Counted from the first letter of the stretch, positions 34,208-42,540 are shown. The stretch: DNA of 53,877 nucleotides from Reyranella sp. (GCA_021732285.1 JAKFVH010000298.1:1-53877); one strand, 5' to 3'. The notes: generated from the sequence alone by a model not told the origin. Made by a program: numbers and translations.

Positions 34208-36244
34208 TCAGTAGTGGCCGGCCAGCTCGGGCGTGATGGCGGCCGACCGCGGCGAATAGAGATAGGCGCCCTTCTTGTTGCCCCACCAGACGATCTCGCG
34301 GCACCACTTCTGGAAATCGTCGTAGGGCTTGGCGGTACGATCGACCTCGATCGCCAGCGGCTTCTCGGTGAGCAGAGCCTGCTCGCCGCCGCGCACCTTG
34401 TGCCAGTAGTCGAGCAGGTCGTAGCCAACGCGGATCCTGAGGTTGTCCTTGGCGAACGGCTGATGGACCAGGGCGTGGTTGAGCCGGATCGCTTCGTCGA
34501 TGACATCCATCGGCAGGCCCGCGGCCTTGGCGCCCACGATCTCGGCCAGAAGCTTGCCGGCCTCGGCGTAGAAGGCGTCGAACTTACCCTTGGCCGTCAG
34601 CTCGACGAAGATGAACTCGTCGGCCGGCCAGTAGATGCCGAGATACTCCTTGGAGAAGACGTACTCCGAGCCGCCCTGCTGGATCGATTCCGCTTCCTTG
34701 TGGAAGAAGGCGTTGATCTCGGCGATCATCGGGAACCGCTTGGCATCGGCGGCCATGAAGGCCTCGATCATGTCTCGGTAGGAAATGCCCGAGATGCCGT
34801 GCGCCATGATCAGCGGGATCTGGAACAGCTTGTCGAAATGCAGCAGCGCCGTCATCCAGCAGAAGACGCGCGTGCGCCGCCAGTCGGCCAGCGGCATGGC
34901 CGCCGTCGCCACGACGAGGTCCTGGACCTCCGGCACATCGTCGTCGAGCTCGATGCGCTCGCCGTGGATGTTGATGATCTTCGATTCGACCGTGACCATG
35001 CCGTACTTGGCCTGGTAGGCCGCATCGCCCATCTCGGCGTTGGGCAGGATCGACAGGTTGTTGAACTGGATGCGGTTGTGCTGGCCGTTCTCGATCAGCA
35101 GGTCGACGCCCTTGACGAACGATTCGTAGGTCTCGCCGGGCAGTCCCAGGATCAGGTCGGAATAGGTCTCGACCTTGTCGCGCGTGAAGCGGCGCTGCAG
35201 CTCCATGTAGGTGCCGAGCGAGATGTTGTCGCGCTTGATCGCTTCGAGCGTCGGCTTGTCGACGCTCTGCATGGAGAGCGCCACGCCCTTGTTCAGGCCG
35301 GCATCGGACAGGATCTTCTGCGTCTCGTAGGCGCGCTCGGTCGCGTTCTTGGTGTTCTGCACCGACAGCGCCACGGGATAGCCCGTGTTCTTCTTGATGC
35401 CGGCGACGTAGTTGGCGATGTCGACGTCGCGCTTCTGGATGCCGAAGTTGGCGTCGCAGCAGAAGATGTACTCGATCTTCTTGTCGGCGAACCAGTCGAC
35501 CTCGCGGTAGAGCCGCTCCTCGCCGAACTTGGTGACCTTGGCGGCCGTCGCCGAGCCCCAGTCGCAGAAGGTGCAGCGGAACGGGCAGCCGCGGTTGGTC
35601 TCCCACAGGCCGATCCAGCTCTCGCTCGGATTGGCCGCCATGATCGAGTCGAACGCGCCCTCGAGGAACGGCGACGGGATCTCGTCGAGGTCGCGCACGC
35701 GATCGATGTTGGGGTTGCGCACGAAGCTGCCGTCGGCCTTGACCATGCTGATGCCCGGCAGGGACTGCCAGGCCTCGCGATCGGCGAAGCTCTCGAGCAG
35801 CTTGAGGAACGTCCGCTCGCCCTCGTTGTGGACGGCAAGGTCGATCTGGGGATTGGCCCGCAGGAACGCCTCCGGCTGGTCCGGCACGTGCGGGCCGCCG
35901 AAGACGATCACGATGCCCGGCCGCAGCGCCTTGAGCCGGCGGGCGATCTCGAGCGAGATGCGGCCGTTCCAGACGTAGGTGCTGAAGCCGACCAGGTCGG
36001 CGTCCTTCAGGGACTCGACGGCGTCGGCGATGCGCACCCGCTTGTAGAGCGGCGGCAGGAACTCATAGAGGCCGGGGTCGGCCGCCATTTTCTGCACATA
36101 GGTCTGCAGCAGCGCGACCGAATAGGGCAGATAGTTCTGGCCGGAAAAGGAGTTGTTGATCTGGACCAAGCCGACGCGAACGGGCGCGCGGCGCTCCTCG
36201 GAGGCGTCGGCAGGCAGAGGATCGGGTCCCTGGGCGGTCGACAT
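34208..36244 (-). CDS. B12-binding-domain radical SAM enzyme
   Basis: A 678-residue protein. Residues about 22-150 form a cobalamin-binding-like Rossmann domain (LVGFSTYVWNGRISLEIARR, VFGGPHVPDQPEAF). The [4Fe-4S] cysteines C220-x3-C224-x2-C227 (RGCPFRCTFC) start the radical SAM barrel. The long C-terminal part, residues 420-678, is not recognised. Such class B enzymes methylate or rearrange unreactive carbons; in this locus a sugar or lipid-linked sugar is a reasonable substrate. ATG 36244 is preferred over an in-frame start at 36298, which would add 18 unconserved residues. Divergent from the epimerase at 36358, operonic with the aldo/keto reductase. Confidence 0.87.
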   Translation of the reverse strand: MSTAQGPDPLPADASEERRAPVRVGLVQINNSFSGQNYLPYSVALLQTYVQKMAADPGLYEFLPPLYKRVRIADAVESLKDADLVGFSTYVWNGRISLEIARRLKALRPGIVIVFGGPHVPDQPEAFLRANPQIDLAVHNEGERTFLKLLESFADREAWQSLPGISMVKADGSFVRNPNIDRVRDLDEIPSPFLEGAFDSIMAANPSESWIGLWETNRGCPFRCTFCDWGSATAAKVTKFGEERLYREVDWFADKKIEYIFCCDANFGIQKRDVDIANYVAGIKKNTGYPVALSVQNTKNATERAYETQKILSDAGLNKGVALSMQSVDKPTLEAIKRDNISLGTYMELQRRFTRDKVETYSDLILGLPGETYESFVKGVDLLIENGQHNRIQFNNLSILPNAEMGDAAYQAKYGMVTVESKIINIHGERIELDDDVPEVQDLVVATAAMPLADWRRTRVFCWMTALLHFDKLFQIPLIMAHGISGISYRDMIEAFMAADAKRFPMIAEINAFFHKEAESIQQGGSEYVFSKEYLGIYWPADEFIFVELTAKGKFDAFYAEAGKLLAEIVGAKAAGLPMDVIDEAIRLNHALVHQPFAKDNLRIRVGYDLLDYWHKVRGGEQALLTEKPLAIEVDRTAKPYDDFQKWCREIVWWGNKKGAYLYSPRSAAITPELAGHY

Positions 36245-36357
36245 CGGCGTACAGGTAAGCTGCCCGGTCCCTGAACGCAATGCAATATATGGCCGCAATC
36301 CCTTGAGAATGAAGGCCTTATTGTGGTTTGTCTCAAACGAACAAGATCGGTGGGGAA

Positions 36358-37317
36358 ATGGATTTCACGGGCAAGAAAGTTCTAATCGCCGGAGGCGCCG
36401 GCTTCATTGGGACCAATCTTGCCCTGGCCCTGGCCAAGCGTGGGGCGCATCTGCGGCTGACGGTCCATGAAAAGCCCCTGCAGGCGGCCATCCCGGACGC
36501 CGAGACCATGACCCTGGACCTGCGCCAACCCGACCATTGCGCCCGGGCCGTCGAGGGCATGGACTACGTCTTCCTGTGCGCGGCGCATACGTCGGGTGCC
36601 GCCGTCATCCGGACCACGCCGCTTGTCCACATCACGCCCAACGTCCTGATCAACACGCTGATGCTCGAAGCCGCCCATCGCGCGCGCGTGGCGAGGTTCT
36701 GCTTCATCTCCAGCGGTGCCGCCTATCCACCGACCGCCGACCGGCCGGTGCGTGAGGACGAGATGTTCAACGGCGATCCGCACGAGGTCTATTTTGCCGC
36801 CGGCTGGATGAAGCGCTATGCCGAGGTGCTCTGCCGGACCTACGCGGAGAAGATCCCCAACCCGATGCCGACGATCGTGGTGCGGCCGTCGAACGTCTAC
36901 GGCCCATACGACAAGTTCGACTTCGCCGTCAGCCATGTGACGGCCGCCCTGATCCGCCGGGTGGTCGAACGCCACAGCCCGCTCGAAGTGTGGGGCAACG
37001 GTCAGGACATCCGCGACCTGGTCTACGTCGATGACTTCATCGAGGGCATGCTGACGGCCTTCGCCGCTGATCGCCCCTATCTCGCAGCGAACATTTGCGC
37101 CGGCGCCGGCCATTCGGTGCGCGATATCTTGGACAAGATCCTCAAGGTCGAAGGCTACGACGGCGCCGACGTCCGCTACGACCCGTCACGCCCCAGCACC
37201 ATCCCGGTGCGCCTGATGGACAACAGCCTCGCCCGCCAGCTCGGCTTCGAGGTGCGCACGTCGCTCGAGGAGGGACTGGGCCGAACGCTCGAGTGGTATC
37301 GGAAGAACAAGGGCTGA
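36358..37317 (+). CDS. GDP-L-fucose-synthase-like extended SDR with altered catalytic motif
   Basis: A 319-residue extended SDR. GGAGFIG is at 12-18, the serine pair at 118-119 (FISSGAAYP) and PSNVYGPYDKFD is typical of nucleotide-sugar epimerase/reductases. The expected Tyr-x3-Lys is not present: K152 aligns with the catalytic lysine in AAGWMKRYAE, but A148 stands where Tyr should be, and Y145 is three residues too early. It could be a 4-reductase or 3,5-epimerase/reductase of the Fcl type with a relocated acid, or a non-canonical enzyme. The start at 36358 has GGTGGGGAA immediately upstream; an ATG 30 bases earlier lacks this. Confidence 0.85.
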   Translation: MDFTGKKVLIAGGAGFIGTNLALALAKRGAHLRLTVHEKPLQAAIPDAETMTLDLRQPDHCARAVEGMDYVFLCAAHTSGAAVIRTTPLVHITPNVLINTLMLEAAHRARVARFCFISSGAAYPPTADRPVREDEMFNGDPHEVYFAAGWMKRYAEVLCRTYAEKIPNPMPTIVVRPSNVYGPYDKFDFAVSHVTAALIRRVVERHSPLEVWGNGQDIRDLVYVDDFIEGMLTAFAADRPYLAANICAGAGHSVRDILDKILKVEGYDGADVRYDPSRPSTIPVRLMDNSLARQLGFEVRTSLEEGLGRTLEWYRKNKG

Positions 37318-37331
37318 CTTCGACGAGCCTT

Positions 37332-37460
37332 CCTCCCCACGCAAAGCGTGGGGAGGTGCCGGCGAAGCCGGCGGAGGGGTCATGAGCGACAATGACTCAG
37401 CCGCCCATGACCCCTCCGTCGGCGTAAGACGCCGACACCTCCCCAGCGAAGCTGGGGAGG
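37332..37460. repeat. Compound palindromic repeat, copy 1
   Basis: A 129-base element made of nested hairpins: arms CCTCCCCACGC/GCGTGGGGAGG around AAA (37332-37356), GCCGGC pairs around GAA (37358-37372), the long-range pair GGAGGGGTCATG with CATGACCCCTCC (37373-37384 and 37406-37417), GTCGGCGT/ACGCCGAC (37418-37436) and CCTCCCCAGC/GCTGGGGAGG (37438-37460). The second copy is at 45236-45356. It fills the gap between two convergent genes and could form a bidirectional terminator, though it lacks a T-tract. It resembles interspersed palindromic elements of high-GC Alphaproteobacteria. Confidence 0.85.
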
Positions 37461-37467
37461 AATGCTC

Positions 37468-38553
37468 CTAAAACGGCCCGCGGAAGCGCTTGTAGCCCTC
37501 GGTCATCGAGCGCTCGACCGGGAGCGCGATGCCGTGCTTGTCGCCTTTGACCTGGGTCAGGATGGCGTCGACCGTCTCGTGCTGGCTTGGATAGTAGATG
37601 TCTTCCAGGCTTTTGGCCGTCGGGCACGGCGCCGGCGCCATACCGAGCATGGTCGGCGGCTGGCGTAGCAGGCCGGGATCGCGCACCACCAGCTGGCGGC
37701 AGACTTCGGCGGCGACGCCGTACTCCAGCCATGACGTGTCGGCCACGACCAGGCGACCGGTCTTGGCGACACTGGCGGCGACGAGGTCCCAGTCCGGATG
37801 GCTGATCGAATTGAGATCGATGATCTCGGCCGATATCCCGGCCTTGTCTTCGACGTACTGGGCCGCGCGCAGCGCCTCCAGCACCATGACCGAAGTGGCG
37901 ACGACGGTGACGTCGCTGCCCTTGCGCGCGACGTAGCTTGTGAGCGGCACGCGGTGCTCTGACGGCGAGACCGTGAAGTCGAGATTGTAGAGCAGGCGAT
38001 GTTCTATGCTGATCACCGGGCCAGGATGGCGGTTGATGATCGCCGGATACATGTCGAGGATCGCCTGGCTGCTCGAGGGCATGACCACGGTCAGACCGGG
38101 ATAGTGCGCGAAGGTCGCCTGCGGGCTCTGCGAATGCTGCGCACCCTGCCCCCAGCTGCGGCCGACGACGATGCGGATCAGCATCGGGCAGCGCATCAGC
38201 CCGCCGAACATGTAGCGGTATTTGGCGGCCAGGTTGATGATCTGGTTCATCGCCAGGAAGGAGAAGTCGGCGCGGATGTGCGTCGTGATCGGATAGTCGC
38301 CGACCAGCGACGCGCCGATCGCCACGCCCGTCATGCCCTCTTCCATCAGCGGCACGTCGAACACGCGCTGGGCGCCGTACTTCTCGGCGAGCCCGGTGGT
38401 CGAGCCGAAGATGCCCTTAAAGTCGTCGACGCCCTGCCCCATGATGAACGTGTTGGCGTGGTCGGCCAGGGCCGCGTCCATGGTCTCGAGCAAGGCGCCG
38501 GCATAGGACAGAACGCGCGTGCCCTGGACCGGCTTTACTGCAGCGATGCTCAT
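37468..38553 (-). CDS. Thiamine-diphosphate enzyme E1 beta-like subunit (pair 1)
   Basis: A 361-residue protein of the pyruvate/acetoin dehydrogenase E1 beta and transketolase C-terminal fold: VFDVPLMEEGMTGVAIGASL with the catalytic Glu, MNQIINLAAKYRYM, and the GRSWGQGAQHSQS block. The C-terminus ends RFRGPF, exactly as in the second E1 beta at 40442. It pairs with the E1 alpha gene directly upstream (TGATG overlap). No E2 or E3 gene is nearby, so a free-standing alpha2beta2 carboligase or decarboxylase is more likely than a dehydrogenase complex. Confidence 0.88.
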   Translation of the reverse strand: MSIAAVKPVQGTRVLSYAGALLETMDAALADHANTFIMGQGVDDFKGIFGSTTGLAEKYGAQRVFDVPLMEEGMTGVAIGASLVGDYPITTHIRADFSFLAMNQIINLAAKYRYMFGGLMRCPMLIRIVVGRSWGQGAQHSQSPQATFAHYPGLTVVMPSSSQAILDMYPAIINRHPGPVISIEHRLLYNLDFTVSPSEHRVPLTSYVARKGSDVTVVATSVMVLEALRAAQYVEDKAGISAEIIDLNSISHPDWDLVAASVAKTGRLVVADTSWLEYGVAAEVCRQLVVRDPGLLRQPPTMLGMAPAPCPTAKSLEDIYYPSQHETVDAILTQVKGDKHGIALPVERSMTEGYKRFRGPF

Positions 38554-39479
38554 CAGATCACGTCCGTCAGCAGTTCGGCGCGGCCGGGGGCCGGGCTCGC
38601 CTCGGCGAAGGCCACGGCCGCCTCGATCTCGCGTTCGATGTCAGGGCGAAGCGCCTCGACCAGTTTCTGGTCGACGATCAGCGGATCGCGGCGCTTCCAG
38701 GCATCGACGCCGTCGGCGGTGCGATAGTTGAAGTGGAAGTCCTCGCCGACGCCGACATGCTCCTTGTAGCGCGACGTGACGATTTCGAGCACGAACGGCT
38801 CGCCAGCCCGCACCTTCGCCGCGGCCTCGAGCGTGGCCTGGCGGATCGCCAGCATGTCCCAGCCTTCCTCGAGCCGCCGAGTGGCGATGCCGAACGACTT
38901 GGCATGCTCGGGCAGGCGATAGGACTGGCGCACCGGACGATGGCTGTGCACGGCAAGCCCGTTGTCCTCGCACAGGAACAGCACCGGCACCTTCATGAGG
39001 GCCGCGAAGTTCAGGCTCTCGTGATAGACGCCCTCTTCGGTCGCGCCGTCGCCGAACACCGCCACGGCGATCTGCGAGAGGCCACGCCGCTTGAAGCTCA
39101 GCGCCGCGCCGACCGCGTGCGGGATCGTGCTGGCCACCACCGCCGACGATCCCATCAGGCCGACCTCGGGGGCCGCGAGATGCATGGAGCCCGCCTTGCC
39201 GCCCGAGACGCCACCCTTGCGGCCGTACAGTTCGGCGAACATGGCGTCGAGCGAGCCGCCCTTGGCGATGTAGAAGCCGTGGCTGCGGTAGGTCGCGAAG
39301 ACCAGGTCGTCGGGCTTCAGGCCGTCGCAGACACCCACCGCCACGGCCTCCTGGCCGATCGACAGATGGACCGGGCTCTGGATCTTGTCGGACGGATAGA
39401 GCTCGATGATCCGTTCCTCGACCAGCCTGATCAGCAGCGCCGTCCGGAACAGCCGGCGATAGATCGCTTCATCCTTCAC
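38553..39479 (-). CDS. Thiamine-diphosphate enzyme E1 alpha-like subunit (pair 1)
   Basis: A 308-residue E1 alpha with the thiamine-diphosphate motif GDGATEEGVYHESLN then CEDN about 30 residues on. SIGQEAVAVGV, RSHGFYIAKG and GKAGSMHLAAPE are family signatures. The start is placed at GTG 39479, because GAGGAG is nine bases upstream and the protein then begins where its homologues do; a TTG at 39557 would add 26 residues with no such signal. Translationally coupled to E1 beta. It lies downstream of the SDR gene and probably shares its transcript. Confidence 0.87.
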   Translation of the reverse strand: MKDEAIYRRLFRTALLIRLVEERIIELYPSDKIQSPVHLSIGQEAVAVGVCDGLKPDDLVFATYRSHGFYIAKGGSLDAMFAELYGRKGGVSGGKAGSMHLAAPEVGLMGSSAVVASTIPHAVGAALSFKRRGLSQIAVAVFGDGATEEGVYHESLNFAALMKVPVLFLCEDNGLAVHSHRPVRQSYRLPEHAKSFGIATRRLEEGWDMLAIRQATLEAAAKVRAGEPFVLEIVTSRYKEHVGVGEDFHFNYRTADGVDAWKRRDPLIVDQKLVEALRPDIEREIEAAVAFAEASPAPGRAELLTDVI

Positions 39480-39488
39480 AGACAGACG

Positions 39489-39494
39489 CTCCTC
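39489..39494 (-). promoter_or_regulatory. Shine-Dalgarno deciding the GTG start of E1 alpha (pair 1)
   Basis: GAGGAG on the minus strand, nine bases before GTG 39479. The only longer alternative, TTG 39557, has no purine-rich site. Confidence 0.6.
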
Positions 39495-39572
39495 GGGCGG
39501 TGAACGGACAGTACTTTTGGGCTGCCGACTGCTAACGGAGGCCGCGCCGTCTGGCAATCGCCCATCATGACG

Positions 39573-40358
39573 CTAAAAAGCGCGGCTCTGGCCGCCATCG
39601 ACCGTGATGTTGGCGCCGTTCACCAGGCTCGCCTCGGCCGAACACAGGAAGGCCACCACCGCGGCCACCTCCTCCGGCGTGCCCAGCCGGCCCAGCGGAT
39701 ATTCCTGGTCAACCATGCGCCTAAAACCCTCGGGATCGCGCTTCTGCTCGTCCTCGAAGCCGGTGCCCGGGATGTAGATGCCGCCCGGCGCCACCGAATT
39801 GAAGGTGATGCCGTCGCGGACCAGGTAGGCCATGGCCGACAACGACTTCATGAGACCGGTCTCGGCTGCCTTGGCCATGGTGAACCACGGCCGGCCGATG
39901 CCTTCCTTGCCGCCGTAGATCGACGTGATGGTGACCACGCGCCCCCACTTGCCGAGACGCATGTGCGGCAGGGCGCGCCGGGTGAAGCGGACGGCCGCCA
40001 TGGCGTTCTTCTCGTAGACCTCGCTCCAGACCTTGAGGTCGGTGTCCTCGACGATCTCCTTGCCCCAGCGCCCGCCGCCGCCGACGTTGTTGACCAGGAT
40101 CTGCACGCCGCCCCATTCGCGGTCGACCACGTCCATGACGCGATCGGCGGCCTCCGCTTCGACGAGGTCGGCGGCGACCGTCAGCAACTTCACGCCATGA
40201 GCCTTGAGCTCCGCCATCGCCGCATCGAGGCGCTGCTGCGAGCGCGAGCAGATGGCGACGTGGCATCCTTCCGACGCCAGCCGCTTGGCCGTCGCCAGCC
40301 CGATGCCGTGACTGCCGCCCGTCACCAACGCGGACTTCCCGGAGAGCCCGAGATCCAT
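39573..40358 (-). CDS. FabG-like classical SDR with Phe in place of the catalytic Tyr
   Basis: A 261-residue classical short-chain dehydrogenase: TGGSHGIG (13-20) for the cofactor, NNVGGGG, N118, S146 and a C-terminal NGANITVDGGQ. At the position of the catalytic tyrosine, 13 residues after S146, the codon is TTC, giving F159-T-M-A-K163 instead of Tyr-x3-Lys. The lysine is kept. Either the enzyme uses another acid or it has lost reductase activity. It sits between the two E1 pairs on the same strand, so it may act on their product. AGGA lies nine bases before ATG 40358. Confidence 0.88.
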   Translation of the reverse strand: MDLGLSGKSALVTGGSHGIGLATAKRLASEGCHVAICSRSQQRLDAAMAELKAHGVKLLTVAADLVEAEAADRVMDVVDREWGGVQILVNNVGGGGRWGKEIVEDTDLKVWSEVYEKNAMAAVRFTRRALPHMRLGKWGRVVTITSIYGGKEGIGRPWFTMAKAAETGLMKSLSAMAYLVRDGITFNSVAPGGIYIPGTGFEDEQKRDPEGFRRMVDQEYPLGRLGTPEEVAAVVAFLCSAEASLVNGANITVDGGQSRAF

Positions 40359-40374
40359 CTAACGGTTCCTCATT

Positions 40375-40428
40375 GGGAGCGCGGGCCTCCGGCCCGCATT
40401 CATGAGCGGGCCAGAGGCCCGCGCTCCC
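40375..40428. repeat. Long hairpin between the pair-2 E1 beta gene and the SDR gene
   Basis: Two 23-base arms (40375-40397 and 40406-40428) with one mismatch around the 8-base loop ATTCATGA; the arms begin GGGAGCGCGGGCCTC and end GAGGCCCGCGCTCCC. It lies in the 83-base gap between two same-strand genes. There is no T-tract on the transcribed strand, so attenuation, mRNA processing or an interspersed palindrome are all possible. Confidence 0.85.
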
Positions 40429-40441
40429 GTTAAGACCATAC

Positions 40442-41482
40442 CTAGAACGGCCCCCGGAAACGCCGCTCGTGGCTGAAGAAGTCCTCGCCGTCGAGGTTGG
40501 CCGCTTCCAGGCCCAGCACGTCCTCGACCGCGTGCACGATGGTGCGGGCGTTGGGATAGAACTCGTTCTCGAGCTCACGCACGGTCGGCGCCGGCGTCTG
40601 GGCGAAGCCGATGCGCTTCACGGGTGCCTTCAGCTTGCCGAAGCACTTCTCGTTGATGCGTGCCGACAGCTCGGCGCTGAAACCTGAATCGACCCAGTCG
40701 CAATCGGCGATGATGCAGCGTCCCGTCCGCTTCACTGATTCAACGATCAGATTCTCGTCGAGCGGCGCCAAGGTGCGCGGATCGACGATCTCCACCGAGA
40801 CGCCGCGCTTGGCGAGGATATCGGCCGCCAGCCGCGCCTCGACGTTCATCCACGAAAGGCCGACCACGGTGACGTCCTTGCCGGGCCGCAGGATGCGCCC
40901 GACGCCGAGCGGTATCTCGTAGGACTCCTCCGGCACATCCTCTTCGGCCCAGTAGAGCCAGCGGTGCTCGAAGCAGATCACCGGATTGTCGTCGCGGATG
41001 GCCGAGATCATCATGCCCTTCATATCCGACGGCGTCGTCGGCGCGATGACCTTGAGCCCCGGAATGTGGGTGAAGTTCGAGAACAGGCTCTTGGAATGCT
41101 GCGCGCCCTGCCCCCAGCCGCGACCGATCACGGCGCGCACGACCAGCGGCACCTTGAGCTTGCCGCCCGTCGAATAGGTGTAGTTCGACACCATGTTGAT
41201 CAGCTGGTTGGTCGCCAGGATCATGAAGTCGACGCGGATATGGACGTGGATCGGCCGCAGGCCGCGGATCGCGGCGCCGAGGCCGAAGCCGGTCATCGCA
41301 TCCTCCGAGATCGGCGTGTCGAAGCAGCGCTCCTCGCCGAACTTCTCGCGAATTCCCTTGGTGGTGCCGAAGATCGACGACCAGGTCGGCACGCCGATGC
41401 CATAGACGAAGACGCGGCTGTCGCGCTCCATCTCCTGCGTCGTCGCCTCGCGGATGGCTCCGGCGTAATCAAGCTTTCTCAT
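40442..41482 (-). CDS. Thiamine-diphosphate enzyme E1 beta-like subunit (pair 2)
   Basis: A 346-residue E1 beta: CFDTPISEDAMTGFGLGAAI with the catalytic Glu, NQLINMVSNYTYSTGGK, and GRGWGQGAQHSKS. The C-terminal RRFRGPF matches pair 1. It overlaps the upstream E1 alpha by 14 bases if the ATG at 41482 is used (23 bases with ATG 41491). It is clearly homologous to, but diverged from, the pair-1 beta, suggesting an old duplication with two substrates or two products rather than a redundant copy. Confidence 0.88.
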   Translation of the reverse strand: MRKLDYAGAIREATTQEMERDSRVFVYGIGVPTWSSIFGTTKGIREKFGEERCFDTPISEDAMTGFGLGAAIRGLRPIHVHIRVDFMILATNQLINMVSNYTYSTGGKLKVPLVVRAVIGRGWGQGAQHSKSLFSNFTHIPGLKVIAPTTPSDMKGMMISAIRDDNPVICFEHRWLYWAEEDVPEESYEIPLGVGRILRPGKDVTVVGLSWMNVEARLAADILAKRGVSVEIVDPRTLAPLDENLIVESVKRTGRCIIADCDWVDSGFSAELSARINEKCFGKLKAPVKRIGFAQTPAPTVRELENEFYPNARTIVHAVEDVLGLEAANLDGEDFFSHERRFRGPF

Positions 41483-42461
41483 AGAACACACCTGCGTGCA
41501 GCCGGTCGGGCGTCGGGATCGGCGCCTGCGACGCCCGCTTCACGCTTGCCTGGATGGCCTTGTCGATCTCGTCTTCTATTGCGGCGATAGCGGCTTCGCT
41601 CACTTGGTGCTCGGCCAGCCGCTTGCGCTGCACCTTGAGCGCGTCGCGGTCGATCCATTCGCGCTCGACCGTCGCCTGGTCGCGATAGCCCCAGTTCCAA
41701 TCGGTGCCGATGCCGACATGCTCGAGATAGCGGCAGCATTTGATGTTGAGGAACGCCGGACGGCGGTCGCGATGCGCCTTGGCAACGGCCTCCTTCGCCA
41801 GCGAATAAACGCTCTCGACGTCGCCGCTGTCGTCCTCGTAGGTGTCGGCGCCGAACGGCTTGACGACGTCGGACAGCGACTTCGACATTTGGCGGGCCTC
41901 GCGCGGCGTGTCGACGGCGTAGCCGTTGTCCTCGCAGACGAAGATCACCGGCAGCTTGAACAGCGCGGCGGCGTTGATGCTCTCCCAGAAGACGCCGGCA
42001 TCGGCCGCGCCATCGCCGAAGAACACCACGGCGGTGCGGCCGGTCTTGAGCTGCCTGTTGGCGAAGGCGGCACCGACCGCGACAGGTATCTGCGTGGCGA
42101 CGACGCCGCTCGACAGGATGTGGCCCTGATCGGGAGCTGCGAGATGCATGGAGCCGCCCTTGCCCTCGCCGGTGCCTGAGGTGCGACCGTAGAGCTCGGA
42201 GAAGAACCGATCGGTGTCGTGCGTCTGGGCGAGGAAGGCGGCGTGACTGCGATATGAAGCGAAGACATCGGCCTTGCCCTCGAGCGCCGAGCACACTCCG
42301 ACGCAGACGAACTCCTGGCCCATCGACATATGCATCGGCGTGCGCATGAGGTTTTCGGGGTAGTGCTTGACGATGTATTCTTCGGAACGCCGAGCCAGAT
42401 AGAGGCTCTTGAATAACTGTATCGCCGTCGCTTTTGGCAGGGGTTCGCGGGCAAAACTCAT
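41469..42461 (-). CDS. Thiamine-diphosphate enzyme E1 alpha-like subunit (pair 2)
   Basis: A 330-residue E1 alpha. GDGAADAGVFWESIN then CEDN is the thiamine-diphosphate motif; MSMGQEFVCVGV, YRSHAAFLAQ and GKGGSMHLAAPDQ parallel pair 1. It is the first gene of the minus-strand run 42461 to 37468 (alpha, beta, SDR, alpha, beta). ATG 42461 starts MSFAREPL at the usual distance from the conserved core; the region upstream, including an in-frame start at 42563, is unlike any E1 alpha. Divergent from the Gmd-like gene. Confidence 0.88.
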   Translation of the reverse strand: MSFAREPLPKATAIQLFKSLYLARRSEEYIVKHYPENLMRTPMHMSMGQEFVCVGVCSALEGKADVFASYRSHAAFLAQTHDTDRFFSELYGRTSGTGEGKGGSMHLAAPDQGHILSSGVVATQIPVAVGAAFANRQLKTGRTAVVFFGDGAADAGVFWESINAAALFKLPVIFVCEDNGYAVDTPREARQMSKSLSDVVKPFGADTYEDDSGDVESVYSLAKEAVAKAHRDRRPAFLNIKCCRYLEHVGIGTDWNWGYRDQATVEREWIDRDALKVQRKRLAEHQVSEAAIAAIEDEIDKAIQASVKRASQAPIPTPDRLHAGVFYEKA

Positions 42462-42540
42462 CGTGTCTGTCGTTGCTGAGGGTCGTCCGGACCATAGAGA
42501 CCTACGACTCCCAAGGCAACGGCAGGGGCCCCTGGCCGGG

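Noticed and set aside
34007-36274. A 755-codon plus-strand reading frame
   Set aside because: Antisense to the radical SAM gene, with no domain and the same antisense composition.
36245-36357. Divergent promoters between the radical SAM and Fcl-like genes
   Set aside because: Candidate TTGAGA boxes have no convincing -10 partner on either strand.
37332-37460. Compound palindrome considered as a CRISPR array or insertion-sequence end
   Set aside because: There are no regularly spaced direct repeats with unique spacers and no transposase or target-site duplication near either copy.
37468-42461. E1 alpha/beta pairs considered as an ordinary pyruvate or acetoin dehydrogenase complex
   Set aside because: No E2, E3 or lipoate gene is present and the genes are duplicated around an SDR in a sugar locus. 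The alternative is not excluded, only less likely.
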